The notes under the pieces were generated by a model. That model ran no database searches. It worked only from the letters and a program-made list of their open reading frames with translations, and was not told the DNA's origin. 32,260 nt of DNA from Candidatus Aminicenantota bacterium (GTDB lineage: Bacteria; Acidobacteriota; Aminicenantia; UBA2199), in contig JAPKZM010000159.1 in assembly GCA_026393775.1 (NCBI GenBank), positions 1 through 32,260 of the forward strand. Reading direction: 5' to 3'. Positions 6,846 to 14,813 of this stretch are shown in pieces; within the stretch, counting starts at the first letter, position 1; the number at the start of each line of letters is the position of its first letter. A program made the translations under genes and the position numbers.

Positions 6846-7658
6846 ATGACGACTTTCTTCAAGGTTGACGATCTGGAACTTACCGACGAGCGGTTTTTCC
6901 TGATTGCCGGTCCCTGCGTGATCGAGGAAGAGGGGCTGACCCGCGAAATCGCCGCCGAGGCGAAAAAAATCTGCCTGGAACTCGGCATCCCCTTTATTTT
7001 CAAGGCCTCGTTCGACAAGGCCAACCGCTCCTCCATCCACTCCCCTCGAGGCCCGGGCATCGCCGAGGGGCTGCCCATCCTGGATAAAATCAAAACCGGG
7101 CTGAACGTTCCGGTCTTGTCCGATATCCACGAACCATGGCAGGCGGAGACCGCCGCCCACGTTTTGTCGATCATCCAGATCCCGGCCTTTCTCAGCCGCC
7201 AGACCGACCTGCTGCTGGCCGCTGCCCGTACCGACCTGCCGCTGAACATCAAAAAAAGCCAGCTGATGAGCCCGGACGACATGTTCCTTGCCGTCAAAAA
7301 AACCGCGGATGTCGGCAACCGGCGTGTTATGCTGACCGAGCGCGGCACGTTCTTCGGCTACAATAACCTGGTAGTCGATTTCCGCTCCATTCCGCGCATG
7401 AAGGAGAGCGGCTGTCCGGTGGTCATGGACGCCACCCACGCCGTGCAGCGGCCCAGCGGCGCAGGGGAAATTTCCGGGGGCGACCCGCAGTTCATTCCGA
7501 TGCTGGCGGCTGCCGGCATCGCGGCCGGCGCGGACGGTATTTTCCTGGAAATCCACCCGCACCCGGAAAAAGCCCTGTCGGACGGGACCAATTCCCTGCC
7601 GCTGTCCGACTTGCGCCCCCTTTTAATCCGCCTGCAAAAGTTGTATAATGTGCGCTGA
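6846..7658 (+). CDS. kdsA: 3-deoxy-8-phosphooctulonate (Kdo-8-P) synthase
   Basis: Condenses phosphoenolpyruvate with D-arabinose 5-phosphate to give Kdo-8-phosphate, the committed step for the lipopolysaccharide inner-core sugar. 270 residues, close to the usual 270-285. Signature blocks are 'FLIAGPCVIE' (about 19-28), 'FKASFDKANRSS' (about 56-67), 'LSDIHE', 'IPAFLSRQTDL', 'NIKKSQ', 'GTFFGYNNLVVDFRS' and 'VVMDATHAVQRP'. The stop overlaps the kdsD start by one base (TGATG), so kdsA-kdsD-kdsC are a translationally coupled operon. No Shine-Dalgarno is evident; the promoter placement suggests a leaderless start. Confidence 0.96.
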   Translation: MTTFFKVDDLELTDERFFLIAGPCVIEEEGLTREIAAEAKKICLELGIPFIFKASFDKANRSSIHSPRGPGIAEGLPILDKIKTGLNVPVLSDIHEPWQAETAAHVLSIIQIPAFLSRQTDLLLAAARTDLPLNIKKSQLMSPDDMFLAVKKTADVGNRRVMLTERGTFFGYNNLVVDFRSIPRMKESGCPVVMDATHAVQRPSGAGEISGGDPQFIPMLAAAGIAAGADGIFLEIHPHPEKALSDGTNSLPLSDLRPLLIRLQKLYNVR

Positions 7659-8617
7659 TGGGCAGCATTGAAACCGGGAAAAAAGTTTTAGAGACCGAAG
7701 CCAATGCCATTCTGAACGCCCTGGGCAAAATCAACCAGCAGTTCGCTACGGCGGTTTCCATCCTTTTCGAATGCCGCGGTCAGGTGGTGGTCACCGGCAT
7801 GGGCAAGTCGGGCCTGATCGGCCGCAAGATCGCCGCCACCATGACCTCGATCGGCAGCCCGGCGCTTTTCCTCCATCCGGCCGAAGCCATTCACGGCGAC
7901 ATCGGCATCATCCATCCCCAGGACGTGGTGATCGCCCTGTCCACTTCGGGAGAAACCGAGGAGGTCATCCGCCTGCTCAATTACATCAAGCGCCTGGGCA
8001 TCCGCTTGATCGCCCTGGTCGGCAATCCCGATTCGACGCTGGCCCGGCAGAGCGACGTGTTCATCGATTGCAGCGTGGAAAAGGAGGCCTGCCCGATCGG
8101 GCTGGTGCCGTCCGCCTCCTCGACCCTGACCCTGGCCGTGGGCGACGCGTTGTCCATCGCCCTGATGGAAAAGCGCGGCTTCAACGAGGAGAATTTCCGC
8201 GACCTGCACCCCGGCGGTGCGCTCGGCAAGAAATTGCTCAAGGTCAAGCACCTCATGCATTCGGGTGAGCAGATGCCGGTCGTCGATGTCCAGGCGCTGA
8301 TGGAAAATGTGATCCGCGTCATCAATGAAAAAAAATTCGGCATCGCCATCGTGGTCAAGGAAAAGAACCGGGTCGCCGGCGTCATCACCGACGGCGATCT
8401 GCGGCGCTTGTTTTTGAAAGGGATCAATTTTGCCAAGACCAAGGCCGCCGACTGCATGACCGTCAACCCCCTCAGCATTGGCGAGGACAAGCTGGCGGTC
8501 GAAGCCTTGAAAATCATGGAAGACAGGGCGGTCACCTCTTTGGTGGTCCAGGACGGCGCCAACCGTCTGTGCGGACTGCTGCACCTGCATGACCTGTGGA
8601 GAACGGAGATGATATGA
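7658..8617 (+). CDS. kdsD: D-arabinose-5-phosphate isomerase (KdsD/KpsF)
   Basis: Converts D-ribulose 5-phosphate to D-arabinose 5-phosphate, the substrate of KdsA. 319 residues. An N-terminal SIS sugar-isomerase domain (about 35-175, with 'VTGMGKSGLIGRKIAAT', 'HGDIGI', 'STSGETEEVI') is followed by two CBS domains (about 205-315, 'HLMHSGEQMPVV' and 'DCMTVNPLSI'). The 'DLHPGGALGKKLL' linker is characteristic of the family. It overlaps kdsA by one base and kdsC by 4 bases. All catalytic-region motifs look intact. KpsF paralogues share the reaction; the kds operon context favours kdsD. Confidence 0.95.
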   Translation: MGSIETGKKVLETEANAILNALGKINQQFATAVSILFECRGQVVVTGMGKSGLIGRKIAATMTSIGSPALFLHPAEAIHGDIGIIHPQDVVIALSTSGETEEVIRLLNYIKRLGIRLIALVGNPDSTLARQSDVFIDCSVEKEACPIGLVPSASSTLTLAVGDALSIALMEKRGFNEENFRDLHPGGALGKKLLKVKHLMHSGEQMPVVDVQALMENVIRVINEKKFGIAIVVKEKNRVAGVITDGDLRRLFLKGINFAKTKAADCMTVNPLSIGEDKLAVEALKIMEDRAVTSLVVQDGANRLCGLLHLHDLWRTEMI

Positions 8618-9177
8618 TGGACCAGAAAGAATTGGCGAAGAAAGTGAAATTGATCATCATGGATGTGGACGGCACCCTGTCGGACGGCCGTTTCTTCATG
8701 ATGCCCAACGGCCAGTCGATCAAGTCTTTTGATGTTAAGGACGGTACCGGCGTGATTTTTGCCCGTCTGGCCGGGCTGAAAACGGCCATCATCACGGGCA
8801 AGTCATCCAAGCAGGTCAAGAAGCGGGCCGAAGAATTGCAAGTCGACGATTATTACGAAGGCGTTTACAATAAGACCGTCCCATTTTTTGAGCTCTTGAA
8901 AAAATACGGCCTTGAGAAAGAGGAAGTAGCCTATATCGGCGACGACATCGGCGACGCCGAGGTCATGGGCATGGTCGGATTCGCCGCGGCAGTCGGCGAT
9001 GCCCATCCGCTGATCAAGCGCGTCTCCCATTACATCGCCAAGCGCTACGGCGGCCGCGGCGCGGTACGCGAGGTAATCGATTTCATCCTTGACGTGCAGG
9101 AGCAGTGGCAGGCCATTTTCGCCGAACTGAAAAAATCGGCCAACTGGGAAGAGATTTTCAAGGAAATCAACTCATAG
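8614..9177 (+). CDS. kdsC: Kdo-8-phosphate phosphatase, HAD family
   Basis: Removes phosphate from Kdo-8-P to give Kdo, the third step of the pathway. About 187 residues, a C0-type HAD without cap domain. Motif I is 'IMDVDGTLSDG' (nucleophile and acid/base Asp pair), motif II 'IITGKSS', motif III lysine at 'YNKT', and motif IV 'YIGDDIGD'. ATG codons lie at 8614 and 8617; 8614 overlaps the kdsD stop (ATGATGA context) with CGGAG 5 nt upstream. An in-frame ATG at 8596 would add six residues but has no ribosome site. Typical KdsC length is 170-190. Confidence 0.94.
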   Translation: MMDQKELAKKVKLIIMDVDGTLSDGRFFMMPNGQSIKSFDVKDGTGVIFARLAGLKTAIITGKSSKQVKKRAEELQVDDYYEGVYNKTVPFFELLKKYGLEKEEVAYIGDDIGDAEVMGMVGFAAAVGDAHPLIKRVSHYIAKRYGGRGAVREVIDFILDVQEQWQAIFAELKKSANWEEIFKEINS

Positions 9178-9213
9178 CCCGGATCGTTCATCTTGTCCTT
9201 TAAGGAGTCGGGA

Positions 9214-10875
9214 ATGGCCAGGCGAAAAAAATTGAAATCGTTTTTTCTGGGGCTCCTGCTGTTGGGCTTCATCTCGTTCGCTCCGGCAGCAGCACCGGCC
9301 ATTCCGGCGGAGACGCCGGAACGGCCGCTGCTGCTGAAAATCGCCCCGCCTGCCGAGGAAGTCATTCGCGTTGTCGTCGCTGCCGGCGGAACGGTGGTGC
9401 AGGATTTGCGCTCCAGCCTGCTGGTCAGCGTGCCGGCCGCAGCCGTCTCCCGGCTGCGGGACGAGGGCCTGACTTTTACTTCTGTCGGTTCGCCGGCGCC
9501 GGGCGACTCCTATTTCCTGGTGCAGTCAAAACTTCCGTCGCCGCTGCTGGCCCAGCCGGGAAACATCCATTGCCTACTCCTGGAAGAGGGGGTCTGGCTG
9601 CTGTGGACCGACAATCCCGATTTTCGCGGCTGGCTGATCCAGCCGTTCCGCCTGAAGGCGCTTCGGCTGGCCGGGGGTTTCCCTGGCCGCTCCGCGGCCA
9701 TGCCGCCAAGAACAGACGAAGGCGCAGCCGAGTCCCGGGCGCGCAGCGTCTCGGTCATCCAGGACCTGGTGGCGAAGGTTTCGCTCGAGCGGCTGAGAAC
9801 CGACATCCTCGCCCTGCAGAATTTCACGACCCGCTATGCCTCCACCGCGCCGTGCGAGGCGGCCGGAGATTTCATCTTGCAGCGCTTCGGCCAGCTGGGC
9901 CTGGCGGCAGCGGCCGATCCGTTCGTTTTTGAATGGCACTACGCCAGCCGGAACATCGTGGCCGTCATCCCCGGAAAAGCCGCCCCGGAACATATGGTCC
10001 TGGTATGCGCCCATTATGATTCCACCAGCAACTATCCCCTGGTCTCGGCGCCGGGGGCCGACGACAACGCCAGCGGCACGGCGGCCATCCTGGAAATGGC
10101 CCGGATACTGGCCGCCGAGAAATTCAACCTTTCCATCGGCCTGCTTTGCGTCTCGGCCGAGGAGTGGGGCTTGTACGGCAGCGCCCATTACGCCCAGGAG
10201 GCCCGCCAGCAAGGCGCCGAGATCATCGCCGTGGTCAACCTGGACATGATCGCCTATCCCGGCAGCCGGCAGCGGGTCCTGGACGTGATCGGCAACCGGC
10301 AGTCGGAATGGCTGGCCGACCGCTTCATCGCCGTTGCCCAGCCCTACGTGGGACTGCGCCTGGCCAAGGTGATCGACGCTTCCCTGACCTGGAGCGACCA
10401 TTCCTCATTCTGGGACCAGGGCTATGCGGCCCTCTGCGGCATCGAGGACAGCGACAATCCCTACTATCACAGCACGAGCGACACGCTGGAAACCCTGGAC
10501 CTGGCTTTTGCCACCGAGGCCGTACAAGCCTCCCTGGCGGCGGTAGCCGAGCTGGCCCAGCCGGTGACTTCCCTGGCAGCGCCGACCGGCCTGCAGGCGC
10601 AAAGCCAGATTTCCGCCTCGCTCTTTGCCAGCGTAAAGACCGTTTTTCTGAACTGGCAGGCGAACCCGGATCCGGTTGCCGGCTATCATGTTTTCCGCGC
10701 CGAGAAGTCGGGCGGCCCCTACCTGCGCCTGACCGCGCAGCCGACAACCGGGACATCATTCAAGGATTCCTTGCTCGCGTCCGACCGGAATTACTTCTAC
10801 GTGCTGACCGCCGTGGACGGGCAAGGCCGGGAAAGCAACTACTCCGGGGAAGTCAGGGACGATGAGAACAATTAA
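9214..10875 (+). CDS. Exported M28-family zinc aminopeptidase with C-terminal fibronectin-III-like domain
   Basis: A 553-residue secreted or periplasmic metallopeptidase. Signal peptide at 1-31 (RRKKLK, then a hydrophobic stretch ending APAAAPA). The M28 catalytic domain (about 190-455) has zinc ligands H267 and the HxD aspartate in 'CAHYDS', D283/D284 in 'GADDNASG', the EE pair E316/E317 in 'AEEWG', D344 in 'NLDMIAYPG' and H419 in 'YYHSTSD': the full two-zinc set. A C-terminal 90-residue region ('VFLNWQANPDPVAGYHVFR', 'NYFYVLTAVDGQGRESNYS') looks like fibronectin type III. Start 9214 has AAGGAG 6 nt upstream; the TTG at 9193 is less likely. It overlaps the next gene by 14 bases. Confidence 0.93.
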   Translation: MARRKKLKSFFLGLLLLGFISFAPAAAPAIPAETPERPLLLKIAPPAEEVIRVVVAAGGTVVQDLRSSLLVSVPAAAVSRLRDEGLTFTSVGSPAPGDSYFLVQSKLPSPLLAQPGNIHCLLLEEGVWLLWTDNPDFRGWLIQPFRLKALRLAGGFPGRSAAMPPRTDEGAAESRARSVSVIQDLVAKVSLERLRTDILALQNFTTRYASTAPCEAAGDFILQRFGQLGLAAAADPFVFEWHYASRNIVAVIPGKAAPEHMVLVCAHYDSTSNYPLVSAPGADDNASGTAAILEMARILAAEKFNLSIGLLCVSAEEWGLYGSAHYAQEARQQGAEIIAVVNLDMIAYPGSRQRVLDVIGNRQSEWLADRFIAVAQPYVGLRLAKVIDASLTWSDHSSFWDQGYAALCGIEDSDNPYYHSTSDTLETLDLAFATEAVQASLAAVAELAQPVTSLAAPTGLQAQSQISASLFASVKTVFLNWQANPDPVAGYHVFRAEKSGGPYLRLTAQPTTGTSFKDSLLASDRNYFYVLTAVDGQGRESNYSGEVRDDENN

Positions 10876-11497
10876 CGTTAAATTTTACCGGCGGCGCGCA
10901 TTTTGGCCGGCCCTGTTTTTGGGGTTGTTTTTTGTTTCATTGCCGGCCGTGACCGGGGCCGTGGAAAAGCCGCGGCAACGATTTTTCATAGGCCTTGCCG
11001 CCGGATACCTTTATCCCCAGCAGGGTGATTTCCGGGAAATCTACAGCAAAGCCATCTGGCCAGTCGAGTTGCAGCTGGAGTTGGCCGTGGGCAGGAAAAT
11101 ATCCGTCTTCAGTGCTGCCCGGTATATGGAAACTTCCGGGAACACCGTGTTGCTCTTCCCCGGGCAGCCCGCTGAAGCCTACGCCTTGAACTGGCGAATG
11201 GCGACCCTGCGTCTGGGCGTGAATTACCGGCTTTCGTCTTCCCGTTTCGTCCCGTTCGTCGGCGCCGGCGCCAGCGCCAGTTTTTACCGTGAGCAGTGGC
11301 TGGATGCGCCGCTGACGACCGAGGGTCGAAAAGCGGGCTTTTTTGTCCAGGCGGGCGGCCGTTATCGTTTGCAGCGCCGCTGGCATGCCCTGGTGCAATT
11401 GGAATACGCTTCGGTCCCGGCCGGCAGCGGCCCGCGCGGGCAGGTCAATCTCGGCGGCCTGAGCCTGTTCCTGGGTTTGCTGGCCGGAATTTTTTAA
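10862..11497 (+). CDS. Putative outer-membrane beta-barrel protein
   Basis: A 211-residue exported protein. The N-terminus is basic then hydrophobic (RRRAFWPALFLGLFFVSLPAVTGA), a plausible signal peptide cleaved near residue 30. The mature part has alternating hydrophobic strands with glycine and aromatic residues ('FFIGLAAGYLYPQQGDF', 'TLRLGVNYRL', 'FVPFVGAGASASFY', 'GFFVQAGGRYRL', 'GGLSLFLGLLAGIF') and a final strand ending in F, consistent with an OmpA/OmpW-like 8-strand barrel. It starts inside the M28 peptidase gene (14-bp overlap), so the two are co-translated. No specific family recognised. Confidence 0.75.
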   Translation: MRTINVKFYRRRAFWPALFLGLFFVSLPAVTGAVEKPRQRFFIGLAAGYLYPQQGDFREIYSKAIWPVELQLELAVGRKISVFSAARYMETSGNTVLLFPGQPAEAYALNWRMATLRLGVNYRLSSSRFVPFVGAGASASFYREQWLDAPLTTEGRKAGFFVQAGGRYRLQRRWHALVQLEYASVPAGSGPRGQVNLGGLSLFLGLLAGIF

Positions 11498-11521
11498 GCG
11501 GATTTCAACGGCAAGCGCTTT

Positions 11522-12400
11522 CTATTGACTGGGCAAATTGCGCGCCAGGGCAGCGATGATTTCCTCGGCCACCGGCGTTCGGCCGTTGCTGCCACAGATG
11601 AATCTCCCCTGCCAGACGAACCGGATCGGCCCGTTGTAGGGGTCGTTGACGGTCAGCATCCCCGGTTGGATTTTTTGTCCCGGGTTGACCCTGTCCAACG
11701 CAACGTATTTTTCGAGCATGAAGTGGGCGGCCGCTTCGCTGCCGGCGTCGATGATGAACAGCTGGAAATTTTGCCCGTTGATCAGGTAGTCGGCCGTGTA
11801 GGCCGCGTGCAGGAAATCGTGGCCCAGGAAATGGTTCAGGATGAAGCGTTCCGAATTGGCTATTTTTCCGGCGCCGGGAAAAGCCTGCAGCATTTCCGGC
11901 AACGTGGCCCCGGGGTCGATCGCGGCGGCCATGGCCCGGCCCAGTTCGCGTAGAATGGGCTGTTCTTCCGCAGCGAGCCCGAAAGCGCTGAGCTTAACGT
12001 AATAAGCGGAACAGAAAAAATTCAAGATCCCCGCTTCGGCGTAACCCTGGCTGCCCAGTGAAAAATAATCGCCGGTGGCCGGTTTTTCCGAACTGTACAT
12101 GCCGAAAGCGTTTTCCAGGCTGCCGTGGAAATAGATCTCGGCGCTCAGGACCTGGCCCCGGTCGTTGCCGTAATTCTGCACCAGCAGCCGCTGGCAGCCG
12201 TAGCTGAGAAAATTCTCGGCGGCGCCGTCGATGTATTGGTAGAGATTTTCCGGGGAATAACTCTCGCTCTCCCCCTTTTTCCGCCAGCCGTCGATTTCCG
12301 GGAACATGCCGGCCGGGTCAACGGCTTGCGCGCGCAAGGCGCTGCCGGCGATCGTTGCCAGCAGCCAGACGCTTGCGGATATTCCCATGGATTTCTTCAT
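11522..12400 (-). CDS. DUF6599-family exported protein
   Basis: A 292-residue protein with an N-terminal signal peptide (MKKSMGISASVWLLATIAGS, cleavage near ALRAQA). The mature part has the recurring pattern 'YSPENLYQYIDGAAENFLSYG' (about 48-68) and 'AEIYFHGSLENAFGMYS' (about 86-102), which I associate with DUF6599 proteins. These are of unknown function and common in Acidobacteriota/Aminicenantes-like genomes. It lies 6 bases after the folP stop, so it is the third gene of the cca-folP operon. A strong convergent terminator toward the barrel gene is not seen in the 24-bp gap. The family name is from memory of the motif. Confidence 0.75.
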   Translation of the reverse strand: MKKSMGISASVWLLATIAGSALRAQAVDPAGMFPEIDGWRKKGESESYSPENLYQYIDGAAENFLSYGCQRLLVQNYGNDRGQVLSAEIYFHGSLENAFGMYSSEKPATGDYFSLGSQGYAEAGILNFFCSAYYVKLSAFGLAAEEQPILRELGRAMAAAIDPGATLPEMLQAFPGAGKIANSERFILNHFLGHDFLHAAYTADYLINGQNFQLFIIDAGSEAAAHFMLEKYVALDRVNPGQKIQPGMLTVNDPYNGPIRFVWQGRFICGSNGRTPVAEEIIAALARNLPSQ

Positions 12401-12406
12401 ACGCCC

Positions 12407-13168
12407 TCAAAAATCGGATAAACATCTGAGTATTTTCATGGCCTTGACGGTCGCTTCCACATCGTGGACGCGGAGGATGGCGGCGCCGTTGAGGACCGCC
12501 AGTACGTTGGCGGTGATGGTTTCGGCCAGTCTTTTTTCGGGAACGATCTCGCCGCTCAGGCGGCCGAGGAACGATTTGCGGGAAACACCGACCAGTATCG
12601 GCAGTTCGAATTCGCCGAAGCGCTTGAGGTTCTTGATGATGGCGACATTGTCTTCCAGCCTTTTGCCGAAGCCGATGCCCGGGTCGAGAATGATTTTTTC
12701 CTTTTTGATGCCGTGGCTCAGGGCGAAATCGATCCGTTGCTGGAAATAGTCGTTGATCTCGCCGATGACATCGACGTAAAAGGGATCCTTTTGCATGTTC
12801 TCCGGCGTTCCCTTGATGTGCATCAACGCCACCGGCACGTTCAGCTCGGCCACGGTCGCGGCCATGTGCTCGTCGAACTGCAGGGCGGAGATGTCGTTGA
12901 CCATGTCGGCTCCCCCCTCTTCAACGGCCAGGCGCGCCACGTCGGCCTTGCTGGTGTCGATGGAGACCAGGACCTCGAGTTCTTCCTTGATCTTTTCGAT
13001 GATCGGCAGGACGCGGTCGATCTCCTCCTCGGGGCTCAGCTGGCCGGCCCCCGGCCGGGTGCTTTCGCCGCCGACGTCGATGATATCGGCGTCGGGGGTG
13101 ATGTTGAGAATGCCCATGATCAGCGGTTCGCTTTTTTCGATGAAATGGTTTTTCAGGTAAAGCTTCAT
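12407..13168 (-). CDS. folP: Dihydropteroate synthase lacking the conserved loop-1 segment
   Basis: Joins pABA to dihydropterin pyrophosphate in folate synthesis. 253 residues, against about 270-285 usual. 'PLIMGILNITPD' (about 16-27) runs directly into 'ADIIDVGGESTRPGA'; the family normally has some 25-30 residues between them, beginning SFSDGG (mobile loop 1) and including helix 1. The remaining motifs are intact: 'VSIDTSKADVA', 'MVNDIS', 'LMHIKGTPENMQ', 'ILDPGIGFGK', 'GVSRKSFLG' and the C-terminal 'RVHDVEA'. The ATG overlaps the cca stop by 4 bases, confirming this start; longer upstream reading in this frame is cca antiframe. The in-frame gap (junction at 13090/13091) may be real or an assembly slip. 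Confidence 0.9.
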   Translation of the reverse strand: MKLYLKNHFIEKSEPLIMGILNITPDADIIDVGGESTRPGAGQLSPEEEIDRVLPIIEKIKEELEVLVSIDTSKADVARLAVEEGGADMVNDISALQFDEHMAATVAELNVPVALMHIKGTPENMQKDPFYVDVIGEINDYFQQRIDFALSHGIKKEKIILDPGIGFGKRLEDNVAIIKNLKRFGEFELPILVGVSRKSFLGRLSGEIVPEKRLAETITANVLAVLNGAAILRVHDVEATVKAMKILRCLSDF

Positions 13169-14637
13169 CGGCGGACCCTGCCGGGACGTTTTTTTTGCGA
13201 GTCCTTGAAAATTTTCAACCCCTGGGCGCGGGTGCGAAAAGCGCCGTCCAGCTGCAGGTCGTACAATTTCTTCAAATGCGCGCCCATCTGCCGGCCCGGA
13301 GCCACGCCCAGGGCGATCAGGTCGCGGCCCTGGATGAGGGGCCGGATGCTCTCCTGGCTGATGCGGTATTCCTCCTTTTTGCGGCTGAACCAGAGGGCGA
13401 TCTCGTCGAGGCCGCTGAAATCGAGCGGCTGCGATTCGCGCGAACGGCGGTCGGCGAAATCGAGCAGCAGCAGGAGCGGGTCTTCGCCGTCCATATCCTT
13501 GACGGCGCGGGCGATCGCCTTGAAGCTGATCGCCTCGCGGTTGCGGTACAGCTCGTAAATCCGGTGATGCTGCTGCACCAGGCGCAGGATGGTTTTTTTC
13601 AGGGGAAAACTCCGCCAGTTTTCGACGCGCAGCCTGCCCAGCAGCGCCGCGGCCTTCTGGCTGCCTTGCGAATCGTGGAAGGCCGAGGTGACCGTCATCC
13701 GTCCCCGTTTGAATTCCCAGGAAGTGGTCGCCGCCTTGCCGCAATCGTGCAGCAGGGCGGCCAGCAGCAGGCACAGCGACCGCTCCTCGTCCAGGTGGTA
13801 TTGGTCGGCTAATTTCTTGACGATATCGACCGTGATCAGCGTATGGGCCCAGACCGAATGGTGCCCCTGCTCATCCTGCTCGGGATGGAAGTAGGCGTCC
13901 TGGATGGTCAGGGCCAGGACGGCCAGCTCGGGGAAAAGTTTTTCCATGACCGTCAGGCGAAAGTATTCCTGGAGACCGGCGGAAGGCTGCGGCGATTCGA
14001 GCAGCAGCCGGAACAGCTCGTCGGCGACTCGTTCAGCGCTCAACTCGGCCAGCAACACCTTCTTGGACTTGGCGTAGATGGCCTTGTCGACAACGAAGTT
14101 GTGCACGGCGGCGAAGCGGGCGGCGCGCAGGACGCGCAGCGGGTCGTCGCTGAAGCTGGCCGGGCTGGTCATGACGATGCGTTTCTCGGCGACGGCCTTC
14201 ATTCCCTGATGCGGGTCGACGACCGCCCCGTCTTTCAGGCGCACGGCGATAGAATTACAGGTGAAATCGCGCCTGCCCAGATCCTCTTCCAGCGTGACTT
14301 GCGGCCCGGCTTCGATGCGGAAGTTTTTGTGGCCGCTGGACAGGTCGTCCTTCTTCCGATCGCGGCGGGGGATGGAGATGTCGAAGGTTTTCCCTTCCCG
14401 GGTGAACTTGAGCACGGCGAAGCTCTTGCCGACGGTGTCGGTCTTGCCGTGGGGCTTCAGCGCGGCGGCGATCTCGTCGTAGGTGCTGCCGCAGACCAGC
14501 AAATCGACATCCTGATCCTCGTTGGCCCGGCCGTAGAGGATGAAATCGCGAACCGTCCCGCCCACCACGTAGACTTGGTCGGCGAAGACGGAGACGAAGA
14601 AATCCTTCATCGGGAACCGCAACGAGAGCCGCTTCAT
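13165..14637 (-). CDS. cca: CCA tRNA nucleotidyltransferase / poly(A) polymerase family with HD domain
   Basis: A 490-residue class-II nucleotidyltransferase that adds or repairs the CCA end of tRNA, or adds poly(A). The head is 'VYVVGGTVRDFILYG' (about 23-37) with the 'DQDVDLLV' metal pair. 'RRDFTCNSIA' and 'DPHQGM', then 'DDPLRVLRAARFAA', are the core motifs. A C-terminal HD-type region has 'HHSVWAHTLITVD' and 'LLAALLHDCGKA'. Start 14637 is chosen for its AAAGGA ribosome-like site and promoter; a GTG at 14691 would add 18 residues within the inverted repeat. It overlaps folP by ATGA. CCA-adding, A-adding and poly(A) activity cannot be told apart by sequence here. Confidence 0.92.
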   Translation of the reverse strand: MKRLSLRFPMKDFFVSVFADQVYVVGGTVRDFILYGRANEDQDVDLLVCGSTYDEIAAALKPHGKTDTVGKSFAVLKFTREGKTFDISIPRRDRKKDDLSSGHKNFRIEAGPQVTLEEDLGRRDFTCNSIAVRLKDGAVVDPHQGMKAVAEKRIVMTSPASFSDDPLRVLRAARFAAVHNFVVDKAIYAKSKKVLLAELSAERVADELFRLLLESPQPSAGLQEYFRLTVMEKLFPELAVLALTIQDAYFHPEQDEQGHHSVWAHTLITVDIVKKLADQYHLDEERSLCLLLAALLHDCGKAATTSWEFKRGRMTVTSAFHDSQGSQKAAALLGRLRVENWRSFPLKKTILRLVQQHHRIYELYRNREAISFKAIARAVKDMDGEDPLLLLLDFADRRSRESQPLDFSGLDEIALWFSRKKEEYRISQESIRPLIQGRDLIALGVAPGRQMGAHLKKLYDLQLDGAFRTRAQGLKIFKDSQKKRPGRVRR

Positions 14638-14646
14638 GGTCCTTTG

Positions 14647-14675
14647 ATCATAATGATTTCGGCCGCTGAAGTCAA
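14647..14675 (-). promoter_or_regulatory. Promoter of the cca-folP-DUF6599 operon
   Basis: Minus strand: TTGACT (14675-14670), 17-nt spacer, TATGAT (14652-14647). The start codon at 14637 is 9 nt beyond the -10 box, so the leader is about 3 nt or none and the AAAGGA site may not be in the transcript. Confidence 0.65.
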
Positions 14676-14690
14676 ACCCGCCTGCCAACA

Positions 14691-14770
14691 CACGGCAAGC
14701 CTGTTTTGAGCGAACCTCAGGATTTGATCATGGGTACCCCTCGGGTGAACGAATGAACAGGCTTGCCGTG
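14691..14770. repeat. 80-bp element bounded by perfect 15-bp inverted repeats
   Basis: CACGGCAAGCCTGTT (14691-14705) and its exact complement AACAGGCTTGCCGTG (14756-14770) flank a 50-nt centre containing the GGGTACCC palindrome and an ACCC-CTC-GGGT mini-hairpin. It fills the space between the divergent cca and mfd promoters. Confidence 0.65.
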
Positions 14771-14776
14771 CCGAAT

Positions 14777-14806
14777 TTGAGAGGAAATTCAGGTTGGTGC
14801 TATAAT
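14777..14806 (+). promoter_or_regulatory. Extended -10 promoter of mfd (apparently leaderless)
   Basis: TTGAGA (14777-14782), 18-nt spacer, TATAAT (14801-14806) with TG one base upstream (extended -10). The ATG at 14814 is 7 nt past the box, so the message would begin at the start codon. Confidence 0.65.
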
Positions 14807-14813
14807 CGAAGGC

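Noticed and set aside
13169..13774. Upstream extension of the folP frame to 13774
   Set aside because: It lies fully inside cca in another frame with Arg/Pro/Gly-rich sequence; the 4-bp overlap start at 13168 is clear.
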